Below are positions 1-9,785 of a DNA stretch of 64,000 nucleotides, piece by piece; position 1 is the stretch's first letter; every line of letters begins with the position of its first letter. The translations under genes and the position numbers were made by a program. The notes under the pieces are model-generated. The model was not told where the DNA came from and did not search any database. It saw only the letters and a program-made list of their open reading frames with translations. Source of the stretch: Frigoribacterium sp. SL97 (lineage in GTDB: Bacteria > Actinomycetota > Actinomycetes > Actinomycetales > Microbacteriaceae); the NCBI RefSeq assembly GCF_026625765.1, contig NZ_CP113062.1, forward strand, positions 1,240,001 through 1,304,000. The letters run 5' to 3'.

Positions 1-222
1 GGCCTGGGCCGACACGTCGGGCAGCCCGAGGTCGGAGGTCTGCTCGACCGTGCCCGAGTAGGACGCTCCCGAACTCGAGGCGGCGAGGGCCAGCACCTGC
101 TGCGGCGTCTTGTCGGGCAGGTCGACGTCCGCCGTGGCCGAGACGGCGGGGACCACGATGCTCGCGGCGATGACGGCCACGGGGACGGCGGCGGCGGTGG
201 CCCAGCGGGTGGACTTCTTCAT
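1..222 (-). CDS. LolA-like secreted protein, N-terminal part (cut by window edge)
   Basis: The gene reads leftward from an ATG at 222 and runs off the window, so only about 74 N-terminal residues are visible. They begin with a lysine-containing start (MKKSTRW) and a long alanine/valine-rich hydrophobic stretch ending in AVSATAD, which is a Sec signal peptide. The segment after it (DLPDKTPQQVLALAASS, then SYSGTVEQTSDLGLP) resembles the start of actinobacterial LolA/RseB-like proteins, which fold as an unclosed beta-barrel outside the membrane. A purine-rich ribosome site (GAGAGG) lies just upstream. The family call rests on this short N-terminus only; the function in Gram-positive cells is uncertain. 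Confidence 0.6.
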   Translation of the reverse strand, partial: MKKSTRWATAAAVPVAVIAASIVVPAVSATADVDLPDKTPQQVLALAASSSGASYSGTVEQTSDLGLPDVSAQA

Positions 223-380
223 GACGATCGCGACCTCTCACGCCGGGCCCCGAGCGGGTCGGCGATTGGGCAGGAGACTACGCGCGAAGCCTGGAGATCG
301 CTGTCATCCTCGCCCCCGGTCGCTCGACGTCGAACGAGCCGTGCCGACGCCGGCCGGACGCCCCGGCGCGACCGTCCCGG

Positions 381-692
381 TCAGAGGTCGACGACCTCGA
401 ACTCGAGCAGGTCGGCACCCGTCGCGACGGGCCCGCGCGGGGCGTCGCCGGATGCGCCGGGGCGGGCGTGGGCGGCCTTGGCGCCGTCGGCCGACCAGGC
501 CGCGAAGTCCTCTTCGCTGCGCCAGGTCGTCACGACGAAGTAGCGGTCCTCGCCCTTGACGGGACGCAGCAGCTGGAACCCCTCGAACCCCTCCGCCCCG
601 TCGACCGAGTGCTTGCGGGCGGCGAAGCGCTTCTCGAGCTCGGAGCCGGAGCCCTCGGGGACGTGGATGGCGTTGATCTTGACGACGGACAC
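381..692 (-). CDS. mhuD: MhuD-like haem-degrading monooxygenase (ABM fold)
   Basis: This 103-residue protein closely follows the mycobacterial haem degrader MhuD, a small ferredoxin-like ABM-fold dimer that opens haem and releases iron in the cytoplasm. The opening SVVKINAIHVPEG and the central FQLLRPVKGEDRYFVVTTW are typical. The residues known to matter in MhuD sit at the expected positions: Asn7, Trp66 and His75. Compared with my memory of MhuD there is an insertion of about ten residues after His75 (RPGASGDAPRG). It starts with GTG at 692 after an AAAGG ribosome site. No iron box is visible upstream, so iron control is not shown here, although an iron importer lies about 20 kb away. Haem degradation is inferred from the family. 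Confidence 0.82.
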   Translation of the reverse strand: MSVVKINAIHVPEGSGSELEKRFAARKHSVDGAEGFEGFQLLRPVKGEDRYFVVTTWRSEEDFAAWSADGAKAAHARPGASGDAPRGPVATGADLLEFEVVDL

Positions 693-775
693 GACGGTGC
701 CTTTCGGTGGTGACGGGAGGGGGAGCGGGTGGGGGACGACGGGAGGCGCGGTGCGGTCGGCGGGACGGCCGCGCG

Positions 776-1258
776 TCAGGCGGTCTTCATGACGTTGGCC
801 GTGAAGCCCTGCACCCGTTCGGCGAGTCCGGCCGAGCGGCGGGCGATCTGCTCGGGCGGGTTGAGGTGCGGGGGAGCGACCCGGATCAGCAGCGAGCAGG
901 CGAGGTCTTCACAGATGTAGGTGCCGAGCGTGTTGCCGTTGAGCCCGGCCTCGCCGGCCTTGGGGGCGGTGAAGAGGCGTACCTGCGTGGCCGGCTGGGG
1001 TGAGTGGCAGAGCGAGCACATGGCGGCGATGCCGGGGCGCAGCGAACTGCTCGACGACCGGACGACGAGTCCGACGGGTCGGCCGTCCATCCAGTGGACG
1101 ATGTAGCCGCGGTGATGGGCCTGCGGATCGCGCCAGCCGAGGAACTCGCGTTCCTCCCAGAGCATCTCGTGCAGTCCGGGGATCGGCAGGCGGTCGAGGT
1201 CGCCCGGCAGGGCGTTGACGAACGACTCGCGGATGTCGGTCTCGGTCAGCGGCTTCAT
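776..1258 (-). CDS. FBP-domain protein (EF-G-binding, treble-clef zinc finger)
   Basis: The 160-residue product matches the FBP family, whose C-terminal treble-clef zinc finger resembles fusidic-acid-resistance proteins that bind elongation factor G. The zinc ligands are visible as CSLC (Cys81, Cys84) and CEDLAC (Cys116, Cys121). The N-terminal half (ITETDIRESFVNALPGDLDRLPIPGL-like helix and strand pattern) is the usual partner region. The ATG at 1258 is chosen because a GGGAG ribosome site precedes it at good spacing; longer readings of the frame are arginine-rich and look like shadow sequence. It is divergent from the methyltransferase at 1315. A role in translation or antibiotic tolerance is inferred from the family only. 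Confidence 0.75.
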   Translation of the reverse strand: MKPLTETDIRESFVNALPGDLDRLPIPGLHEMLWEEREFLGWRDPQAHHRGYIVHWMDGRPVGLVVRSSSSSLRPGIAAMCSLCHSPQPATQVRLFTAPKAGEAGLNGNTLGTYICEDLACSLLIRVAPPHLNPPEQIARRSAGLAERVQGFTANVMKTA

Positions 1259-1314
1259 GTTCTCCCTCGTGCCGTCGGGTCTCGTCAGCCTACGCGTCGG
1301 TCTAGCGTGGGCGC

Positions 1315-2229
1315 GTGACGATCCCGGAGGCCGACCGCGAGCTGATCGTCGCGCGTCGCCTCCGAGCCGCGGGCTGCGTCTTCGCCGAGGACGAGGCGCG
1401 CCTGCTGGTGGCCGCCGCCGACGCCGGAACCCGGCCCGCCGCCGGAACCCGGCCCGCCGCCGGAACCCGGCCCGTCGCCGGAACCCGGCCCGAGGCCGAT
1501 GCCGACGCGCCCGACGCCGACGCGCTCGAGTTGATGGTCGCCGACCGCGTCGCCGGACGACCGCTCGAGCAGATCCTCGGCTGGGCGGAGTTCGCGGGGC
1601 GGCGGATCGTCGTCGAGCCGGGCGTCTTCGTGCCCCGCCGCCGGACCGAGTTGGTCCTGGGGCAGGCCTCCGCGGCGCTCGTGGACGATGCGGCACCCGT
1701 GGACGAGGGCGACGGTCCGGCGACCCGTTCCCCCGCCGTGCTCGAGCTCTGCTGCGGCGCCGCCGCCGTCGCGACCGTGCTCGCCGCCGAGCACCCCGGT
1801 CTCGACCTCTGGGCCACCGACCTCGACCCGGCCGCCGTGCACTGCGCCCGTCGCAACCTCGACGGGAGGGGGACCGTCGTCCGGGGAGACCTGTTCGACG
1901 GGCTGCCCCCGTCGCTGCGCGGCCGGTTCCGGGTGATCGCGGCGAATGCGCCCTACGTGCCGACCGGGGCGATCTCGTCCCTGCCGCCCGAGGCGCGCCT
2001 CCACGAGTCGTCGCTCGCCCTCGACGGCGGGGCCGACGGGCTCGACCTCCACCGACGGATCGCCGCCGAGGTCGGCGAGTGGCTGGCACCGGGCGGTACC
2101 CTCGTCCTCGAGACGAGCGAGCGTCAGGCTCCCGACACGCAGGAGGCGCTGGTCGCCGCGGGCCTGCGGGCCCGGGTCGTGCGCGACGACGAGATCGACG
2201 GCACGGTCGTCGTCGCCGTCGCGCGGTGA
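1315..2229 (+). CDS. PrmC-related protein-(glutamine-N5) methyltransferase, substrate unknown
   Basis: This 304-residue protein has the HemK/PrmC layout: an N-terminal helical domain (about residues 1-110) and a SAM-binding Rossmann domain with VLELCCGAAAVAT as motif I and NAPYVP as the active-site motif. True PrmC release-factor methylases carry NPPY; the NAPY form is typical of a related group of unknown substrate. Residues about 37-60 are four copies of a six-residue repeat (AGTRPA type) encoded by an 18-base tandem repeat, placed in the N-terminal domain. The GTG start has no Shine-Dalgarno but a TAGCGT -10 hexamer ends six bases before it (1303-1308), so the mRNA is probably leaderless. 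Confidence 0.8.
   Translation: MTIPEADRELIVARRLRAAGCVFAEDEARLLVAAADAGTRPAAGTRPAAGTRPVAGTRPEADADAPDADALELMVADRVAGRPLEQILGWAEFAGRRIVVEPGVFVPRRRTELVLGQASAALVDDAAPVDEGDGPATRSPAVLELCCGAAAVATVLAAEHPGLDLWATDLDPAAVHCARRNLDGRGTVVRGDLFDGLPPSLRGRFRVIAANAPYVPTGAISSLPPEARLHESSLALDGGADGLDLHRRIAAEVGEWLAPGGTLVLETSERQAPDTQEALVAAGLRARVVRDDEIDGTVVVAVAR
1423..1494 (+). repeat. Four tandem 18-bp repeats inside the PrmC-like gene
   Basis: Four head-to-tail copies of an 18-base unit beginning GCCGGAACCCGG occupy 1423-1440, 1441-1458, 1459-1476 and 1477-1494. The first two are identical and the last two differ only in their final bases. The period is a multiple of three, so copy-number change would add or remove AGTRPA-like hexapeptides without breaking the frame. 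Confidence 0.95.
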
Positions 2230-2266
2230 GGCGGTCGGCCCCCGGCGCGGTGGTCCGTGACCGGAC

Positions 2267-2746
2267 TCAGACGTCGGCCGGGGTGACGGAGTCGACGACC
2301 GGGGCGTCGGGGGTGCCCGAGATCTGGCAGGTCCACTCCGTCGCGGGGCGGCCGTCGGCGAGGTGGCCCATCGTGACGGTGGCCACCGCGCCCGTGGCGC
2401 TGTCGCGGACGTCGTCGGCCTCGTAGGCCCACACGTCGCCGAGGTACGGCAGGTCGGTGTACTGCTGACCGATCGCCGTGACGCACGCGTGCCAGGCAGG
2501 AGGCGCCTCCTGGGCCTGGGCCGTGGCGGGGGCGGGCGGCTCGGTCGTCGGGAGCGCGGTGGCGTCGGGCAGGGCCGTCGCGTCGTCCGAGACCGTGGGC
2601 GTGGGCGTCCGCGACGCCGCGGCCGTCGGGCCCGGGGACGAGGCCGGCGCGCCCCCGGCGCACCCGGACACGAGCAGCACGAGGGCCAGGCCCGTGACGG
2701 CGAGGGCCGGGGCGGTTCGGGGGGACGGGCGGAGGCTGCGGGGCAC
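2267..2746 (-). CDS. Putative lipoprotein of unknown function
   Basis: The 159-residue product starts with GTG at 2746 after a GAGGAG ribosome site. It has a positively charged start, a hydrophobic stretch and a lipobox LVSGC with Cys29 as the lipidation site. A threonine/proline/alanine-rich linker (about residues 30-80) precedes a small globular region with WHACVTAIGQQY and a second cysteine (EWTCQISG), which may form a disulphide outside the cell. I do not recognise the globular part. The coding sequence contains the perfect palindrome AGGAGGCGCCTCCT at 2498-2511, a variant of the dispersed 10-mer described in the findings. Confidence 0.7.
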   Translation of the reverse strand: MPRSLRPSPRTAPALAVTGLALVLLVSGCAGGAPASSPGPTAAASRTPTPTVSDDATALPDATALPTTEPPAPATAQAQEAPPAWHACVTAIGQQYTDLPYLGDVWAYEADDVRDSATGAVATVTMGHLADGRPATEWTCQISGTPDAPVVDSVTPADV

Positions 2747-2864
2747 GAGGGCTCCTCGAGGTGGGTGCGACACGGCGGGGTGTTGCACAGGGTAGCGAGT
2801 GGCCGGGCCGCCCACCACGCGCGACGCTGAGCCGACACGGAGGTTCGCCCGGCAGGCTGGTCGG

Positions 2865-3317
2865 ATGACCGACACGGACAACCGCGAAAAGACCGCACTC
2901 GAACAGGCCATCAGCAAGGGCCAGGCGGGTGAGGGCGACATGAACAGCGTGCTCGCCGAGTTCGTCAACGCCCAGGTCGTCGTCGCCACGGCCACCGACG
3001 CGCAGGAGTCGCTGAACGACCTGCAGCCCGTGCTCTTCGACCGCGAGGGCGTGCCCATGCTGGCCGCCTTCACCCACGTCGACATGATCGGCGAGCAGGT
3101 CAAGGGCGTCGCCGAGTTCTCGGCGACCCTCCCGGCGGCCGAACTCGTCCAGGCCATCCCGGCCGAGACCGGTCTCGTCGTCAACCCGGGCAACCGCGAG
3201 GGCTTCGAGATGCTGCCCGAGGGCGTCGCCCAACTGGCGGACGACGTGCGCAAGCTCGTCGCCGAGCACGAGGCGGCCGGTTCGCCCGAGCCCGGGCAGC
3301 CCTCCCGCGCCGTCTGA
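2865..3317 (+). CDS. SseB-family protein
   Basis: The 150-residue product has the SseB N-terminal-domain pattern: an amphipathic N-terminal segment, then VVVATATDAQESLNDLQPVLFDREGVPMLAAFTHVDM and a hydrophobic core ending GLVVNPGNREGFEM. SseB was named for enhanced serine sensitivity in Escherichia coli; the biochemical role is not established. The ATG at 2865 is preferred over an upstream in-frame GTG at 2799 because the family alignment begins here. No Shine-Dalgarno is seen. A 12-bp stem terminator follows at 3337-3366. A link to the glycine cleavage operon downstream is possible (glycine/serine metabolism) but not shown. Confidence 0.7.
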   Translation: MTDTDNREKTALEQAISKGQAGEGDMNSVLAEFVNAQVVVATATDAQESLNDLQPVLFDREGVPMLAAFTHVDMIGEQVKGVAEFSATLPAAELVQAIPAETGLVVNPGNREGFEMLPEGVAQLADDVRKLVAEHEAAGSPEPGQPSRAV

Positions 3318-3336
3318 CGCACCCGCACGACCCCAC

Positions 3337-3366
3337 GACGCCCCGACCGCACCCGGTCGGGGCGTC
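3337..3366 (+). terminator. Hairpin terminator after the SseB-like gene
   Basis: GACGCCCCGACC at 3337-3348 pairs perfectly with GGTCGGGGCGTC at 3355-3366 around a six-base loop. There is no long T run, as is common in high-GC actinobacteria. It separates the SseB-like gene from the glycine riboswitch. Confidence 0.7.
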
Positions 3367-3429
3367 CGTCGTCGTCCGGGTGGCCCGGATCGCGTGAGAT
3401 CCCGAAACCTGCGTGTCACACGACGACGC

Positions 3430-3435
3430 TAGGCT
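3430..3435 (+). promoter_or_regulatory. Likely -10 element of the gcv riboswitch transcript
   Basis: TAGGCT lies about 35 bases upstream of the first riboswitch aptamer, matches the -10 hexamer seen before many genes in this window and is the best candidate for the start of the gcvTHP transcript. I see no convincing -35 element. Confidence 0.45.
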
Positions 3436-3469
3436 GGCGCCACAATCGAACATCGGGCCACGAACACGT

Positions 3470-3681
3470 CGCGGGAGAGCCCCGGTGCGCAGAGACTGCG
3501 CCGACCGGGCACCGAAGGAGCAAGCTCCCCGCCAATCTCTCAGGTACGCGTACCGCGACGGACTGGCCACTCTGAAAAGCAGGAGGCGCGAGGCGGTCGA
3601 CAGACCCCCTCGCCGGTCCTCGCCCACGGTGAAAACCGGCCTCGGCCGGTGAAGCTCTCAGGCCCATGACAGAGGGGGAGC
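3470..3681 (+). promoter_or_regulatory. Tandem glycine riboswitch (two aptamers)
   Basis: The first aptamer shows the family signatures GCGGGAGAGC (3471-3480), ACCGAAGGAGCAA and AATCTCTCAGGTA, ending with ACTCTGAAAAGC near 3580. The second ends with GGTGAAGCTCTCAGGC, CCATGACAGAGGGGG (about 3650-3680). This is the classic paired arrangement that senses glycine and usually switches on the glycine cleavage operon, and gcvT follows directly. The dispersed 10-mer AGGAGGCGCG sits at 3581-3590, at the 5' side of the second aptamer. Confidence 0.93.
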
Positions 3682-3709
3682 CCCGACCGGCGGACCGCCG
3701 GACGGGGCT
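3679..3709 (+). promoter_or_regulatory. Candidate expression-platform hairpin
   Basis: AGCCCCG pairs with CGGGGCT and the inner CCGGCGG pairs with CCGCCGG, giving a near-perfect long stem directly after the second aptamer. No T run follows, so it may act by hiding or exposing downstream sequence, or as a factor-assisted terminator. Its role as the switching element is inferred from position. Confidence 0.5.
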
Positions 3710-3787
3710 GCCCCGTCGTGCCCCATCCGCACGACACCGTTCCCGGCCGAGACACCTGGCGGCCGGTCCGTCCCTCTCAGGAGCACG

Positions 3788-5062
3788 ATGTCCGACGCAG
3801 CCTCGAACCTTCCCGCCGCCCCCGGGCCCGACGACGACGACCTCGGCGGTGCCGACGCGTCCGCCGTGCTCGACGGCGACGTCGTCCTCTCCGACGACGG
3901 CACCGAGGGCATCGCCACCGGGCCGGGCGACGCCCACGACCTGACCGGTACCGACGAGCCCGACGAGCGCTACAGCCCGTTGCACGAGGTCCACGTCGCC
4001 GCCGGCGCCGTCTTCACCGACTTCGCGGGGTGGCAGATGCCGGTCCGCTACGACTCCGACCTCGCCGAGCACCACGCCGTCCGCACCGCCGCGGGGCTGT
4101 TCGACCTCTCGCACATGGCCGAGATCGCCGTGGTGGGGCCCGACGCCGGCGCCTTCCTCGACCACGCCCTGGCCGGCACCCTCTCGACCATCGCCGTCGG
4201 GCGGGCGAAGTACTCGCTCCTGCTCGCCGCCGAGGGCGGGATCGTCGACGACCTGGTCGTCTACCGCCTCGACGAGCACGACTTCCTGGTCGTGGCCAAC
4301 GCGGGCAACCGCGAGGCGGCGTTCGCGGCATTGGCGACCCGCGCCTCCGGGTTCGACGTCACCGTGGACGACGAGAGCGACGACACCGCGCTGATCGCGG
4401 TCCAGGGGCCCGAGAGCGAGGGCGTGCTCGACGAACTCGTCACGGCCGACCGCCTCCAGCCCGACGCCCCGCTGTCCACGCTGCGGTACTACCGCGTGCT
4501 GCAGGCCACCTTCGACGACGCCCCCGTGCTGATCGCGCGCACCGGGTACACCGGCGAGGACGGCTTCGAGCTCTACGTCGACCCCGAGACCGCCCCGTCG
4601 CTGTGGGCCGCGATCGCCGAGGCCGGCGGACCCCGGGGGATCGTCCCCGCGGGGCTGGCCAGTCGCGACACGCTCCGTCTCGAGGCCGGCATGCCGCTCT
4701 ACGGCCATGAACTCGGCCTCGACGTCCGCCCCGACCAGGCGGGGCTCGGCCGGGTCGTCGACACCTCGAAGGACTTCGTCGGGCGCTCGAACGTCGAGCC
4801 CGCCGCCGGTGCCCGCGTCCTCGTCGGACTGACGCTCACGGGGCGCCGGGCCGCCCGGGCGGGCTACCCGGTCGTCACCGACGACGGCACCGTCGTCGGC
4901 GAGGTCACGAGCGGCGCGCTGTCGCCCACCCTCGGCCACCCGGTGGCCATGGCCTACGTCGACCCCGACGTCGTCGACCGCGGTCCCGCCCTGGCCGTCG
5001 ACGTCCGCGGCACCGCCGTCGCCGCCACCGTCGTCCCGCTGCCCTTCTACAAGCGCTCCTAG
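3788..5062 (+). CDS. gcvT: Aminomethyltransferase, glycine cleavage T protein
   Basis: GcvT takes the aminomethyl group from lipoylated GcvH and passes it to tetrahydrofolate, releasing ammonia. The folate-binding core is clear: FTDFAGWQMPVRY, FDLSHMAEI, QGPESEGVL, RTGYTGEDGFELY and the C-terminal domain with GEVTSGALSPTLGHPVAMAYV. The catalytic aspartate region is intact. At 424 residues it is longer than usual because about 60 acidic, probably disordered residues (rich in D, E, G and A) precede the core, which begins at YSPLHEVH. The ATG at 3788 has an AGGAG ribosome site seven bases upstream, so the extension seems real. It is the first gene of gcvTHP under the glycine riboswitch. Confidence 0.95.
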   Translation: MSDAASNLPAAPGPDDDDLGGADASAVLDGDVVLSDDGTEGIATGPGDAHDLTGTDEPDERYSPLHEVHVAAGAVFTDFAGWQMPVRYDSDLAEHHAVRTAAGLFDLSHMAEIAVVGPDAGAFLDHALAGTLSTIAVGRAKYSLLLAAEGGIVDDLVVYRLDEHDFLVVANAGNREAAFAALATRASGFDVTVDDESDDTALIAVQGPESEGVLDELVTADRLQPDAPLSTLRYYRVLQATFDDAPVLIARTGYTGEDGFELYVDPETAPSLWAAIAEAGGPRGIVPAGLASRDTLRLEAGMPLYGHELGLDVRPDQAGLGRVVDTSKDFVGRSNVEPAAGARVLVGLTLTGRRAARAGYPVVTDDGTVVGEVTSGALSPTLGHPVAMAYVDPDVVDRGPALAVDVRGTAVAATVVPLPFYKRS

Positions 5063-5089
5063 GCACCCCCTCCCTCGAAAGGACCGGCC

Positions 5090-5463
5090 ATGACCGATCT
5101 CACCGCACTGAAGTACACCGCCGAGCACGAGTGGCTCCTGATCGACGGCGACACCGCCACCGTGGGCATCACCGACTACGCCGCCGACAAGCTGGGCGAC
5201 GTCGTCTACGTCGACCTGCCCGCCGAGGGCACCGAGGTCGAGACCGGCACGGTCGTCGGCGAGATCGAGTCGACCAAGTCGGTCGGCGAGCTGTTCGCCC
5301 CCGCGCTCGGCACGGTCCTCGAGGCCAACCAGGCCGTCGTCGACAGCCCCGACCTCGTCAACAGCGACCCGTTCGGCGACGGCTGGCTCATCAAGATCAC
5401 CCTGTCGTCGACCGACGGCCAGGGCCTGCTCTCGCGCGACGAGTACGTCGCGCTGACCGCCGA

Positions 5464-5467
<4 letters not shown>
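5090..5467 (+). CDS. gcvH: Glycine cleavage H protein
   Basis: GcvH is the lipoyl carrier that shuttles the aminomethyl intermediate between GcvP, GcvT and the lipoamide dehydrogenase. The 125-residue product has the usual length and the lipoylation site Lys63 in IESTKSVGEL. A ribosome site AAAGGA precedes the ATG, 27 bases after gcvT, and its TGA overlaps the gcvP start in an ATGA arrangement, so translation of the two is coupled. No lipoamide dehydrogenase gene is present in the window; it is probably shared with other 2-oxoacid dehydrogenases elsewhere. Confidence 0.96.
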
Positions 5468-8391
<2,924 letters not shown>

Positions 8392-8421
8392 ATCGCGTCG
8401 GGCGCCGACCGCGCCTCGGAC

Positions 8422-8465
8422 GGGAAACCGCCAGCACCCGATCCCGTCGAGTGCTGGCGGTTCCC
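8422..8465 (+). terminator. Terminator of the gcvTHP operon
   Basis: GGGAAACCGCCAGCAC at 8422-8437 pairs with GTGCTGGCGGTTCCC at 8451-8465, with one bulged A and a 13-base loop. It lies 30 bases after the gcvP stop. Between it and the next gene (8466-8669, about 200 bases) I see no coding or RNA feature. Confidence 0.8.
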
Positions 8466-8669
8466 TCTGGGTCCCTCGGGCGTCGGCCGCCGAGTGTCGC
8501 GGAGGGCGTTCACGTAGCGGCGACCGTCCCGATCGACGCCCGGGGGACAGCTCACGCTGTGTGGCTAGCTCGGGGTGCTCCGACCCGTGGGTCCATCAGA
8601 CTCGCCCCCCGAACGAGTGTCAAGACCCAGTTCCGCCCGCGAGCGTCCCCGGCGTTCCGTCCCGGTGCG

Positions 8670-9497
8670 TCAGGACGGCAGCCCGAAGAGGGTGGGGAAG
8701 GTCGTGGCGGCCCACGGGTAGCCCACGAAGACGGCCGCGTCCATCAGGACGTGAGCGACGACGAGCGGCAGCACCCGGCCGAACCGTACGTAGAGCCAGC
8801 CGAAGGCGACGCCCATGACCACGTTGCCGACGAAGGCGCCGAACCCCTGGTAGAGGTGGTAGCTGCCGCGAAGCAGGGCCGCCGTCACGATGATCGACCA
8901 CGTGCGCCAACCGAGGTCGCGGAGGCGCGCGAAGAGGTACGCGACGACGATCACCTCCTCGGTCACCCCCGCCCGCAACGCCGACAGCAGCAGCACGGGG
9001 ACGGTCCACCAGTGCTCGCCGAGGTTCGTCGGCACGACGGTGACCGTCAGGTCGAGCGCCTTGCCCACGAGGTAGAGGCCGATGCCGGGGATGCCGATGG
9101 CGAGGGCCAGCCCGACGCCGCCGAGGGTGTCCCGTCCGGCACGCGAGAAGTCGACGCCGAGACGTCCCAGGTGGGGTCGTTCCTCGCGCCACAACAGGAA
9201 AGCCACGAGCGCCACCGGCACGAGGTCCACCGCGACGCCGAGCACCTGGTAGGCGAGGTCGAAGAACTCCCGACTGCTCAGTGGTGAGTTCAGCGTGGCG
9301 GTCTGCTGCGAGAGGGCGGTCTGCTGGGTGAGCCGGTTGACGATCGAGAGCACCGAGTACACGGCCGACGCGCCGAGCGAGAGGCCGAGGACGATCGCGA
9401 TCTCGACCCGGAGGCGCGCACGGGTCATCGGGGCCGGGCGCGGTGCGAGGGCATCGCGTGGTGTCACGGCGGAGGCGGGGTCCTGGGGGCGGCTCAC
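8670..9497 (-). CDS. CPBP-family intramembrane metalloprotease
   Basis: This 275-residue membrane protein has about eight hydrophobic segments and the conserved CPBP (Abi/CAAX-like) motifs in order: a glutamate pair TEEVIVVAYLFARL, then RGSYHLYQG, then a late histidine helix VVAHVLMD. The family cleaves within the membrane; in bacteria it is tied to self-immunity to peptides, surface protein processing or unknown roles. The usual EExxxR has valine where arginine is common. The GTG at 9497 is chosen because a TACGAT hexamer ends seven bases before it (leaderless layout); an ATG 22 codons further in would also begin before the first membrane segment. Confidence 0.78.
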   Translation of the reverse strand: MSRPQDPASAVTPRDALAPRPAPMTRARLRVEIAIVLGLSLGASAVYSVLSIVNRLTQQTALSQQTATLNSPLSSREFFDLAYQVLGVAVDLVPVALVAFLLWREERPHLGRLGVDFSRAGRDTLGGVGLALAIGIPGIGLYLVGKALDLTVTVVPTNLGEHWWTVPVLLLSALRAGVTEEVIVVAYLFARLRDLGWRTWSIIVTAALLRGSYHLYQGFGAFVGNVVMGVAFGWLYVRFGRVLPLVVAHVLMDAAVFVGYPWAATTFPTLFGLPS

Positions 9498-9689
9498 GGG
9501 GGCGATCGTACGGGACCGGCGTGGGTGGGCCGACCCGCGCCTCCTGCCGTGGCGGAGAACAATACCTGCCAGGTGGCGGATTTCTCGCAGCCGATTCATG
9601 CGAACTTCAGGCCCCACGCGCAACGAACCGGGTGCCGACGCAACGATCCGGCGAGTTGGTTTCCGTCGTGTAACCGTTGACGTCGGGGT

Positions 9690-9719
9690 TTGGTGATGCC
9701 CGAACGGGGTGCCTAGGCT
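9690..9719 (+). promoter_or_regulatory. Promoter of the peptide ABC transporter operon
   Basis: A -35-like TTGGTG at 9690-9695 and a -10 TAGGCT at 9714-9719 are separated by 18 bases, giving a transcript with a leader of about 60 bases before the strong ribosome site at 9776-9781. Confidence 0.5.
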
Positions 9720-9785
9720 CACACCATCCAACGCGGCACGGCCCCTGGGCACAGTGCTGCGTCCTTTCCCGCATCAGGAGGAACA

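Noticed and set aside
9677..9682. TTGACG as -35 of the peptide transporter promoter
   Set aside because: It is a perfect-looking -35 but lies 31 bases from the TAGGCT -10, too far; TTGGTG at 18 bases is preferred.
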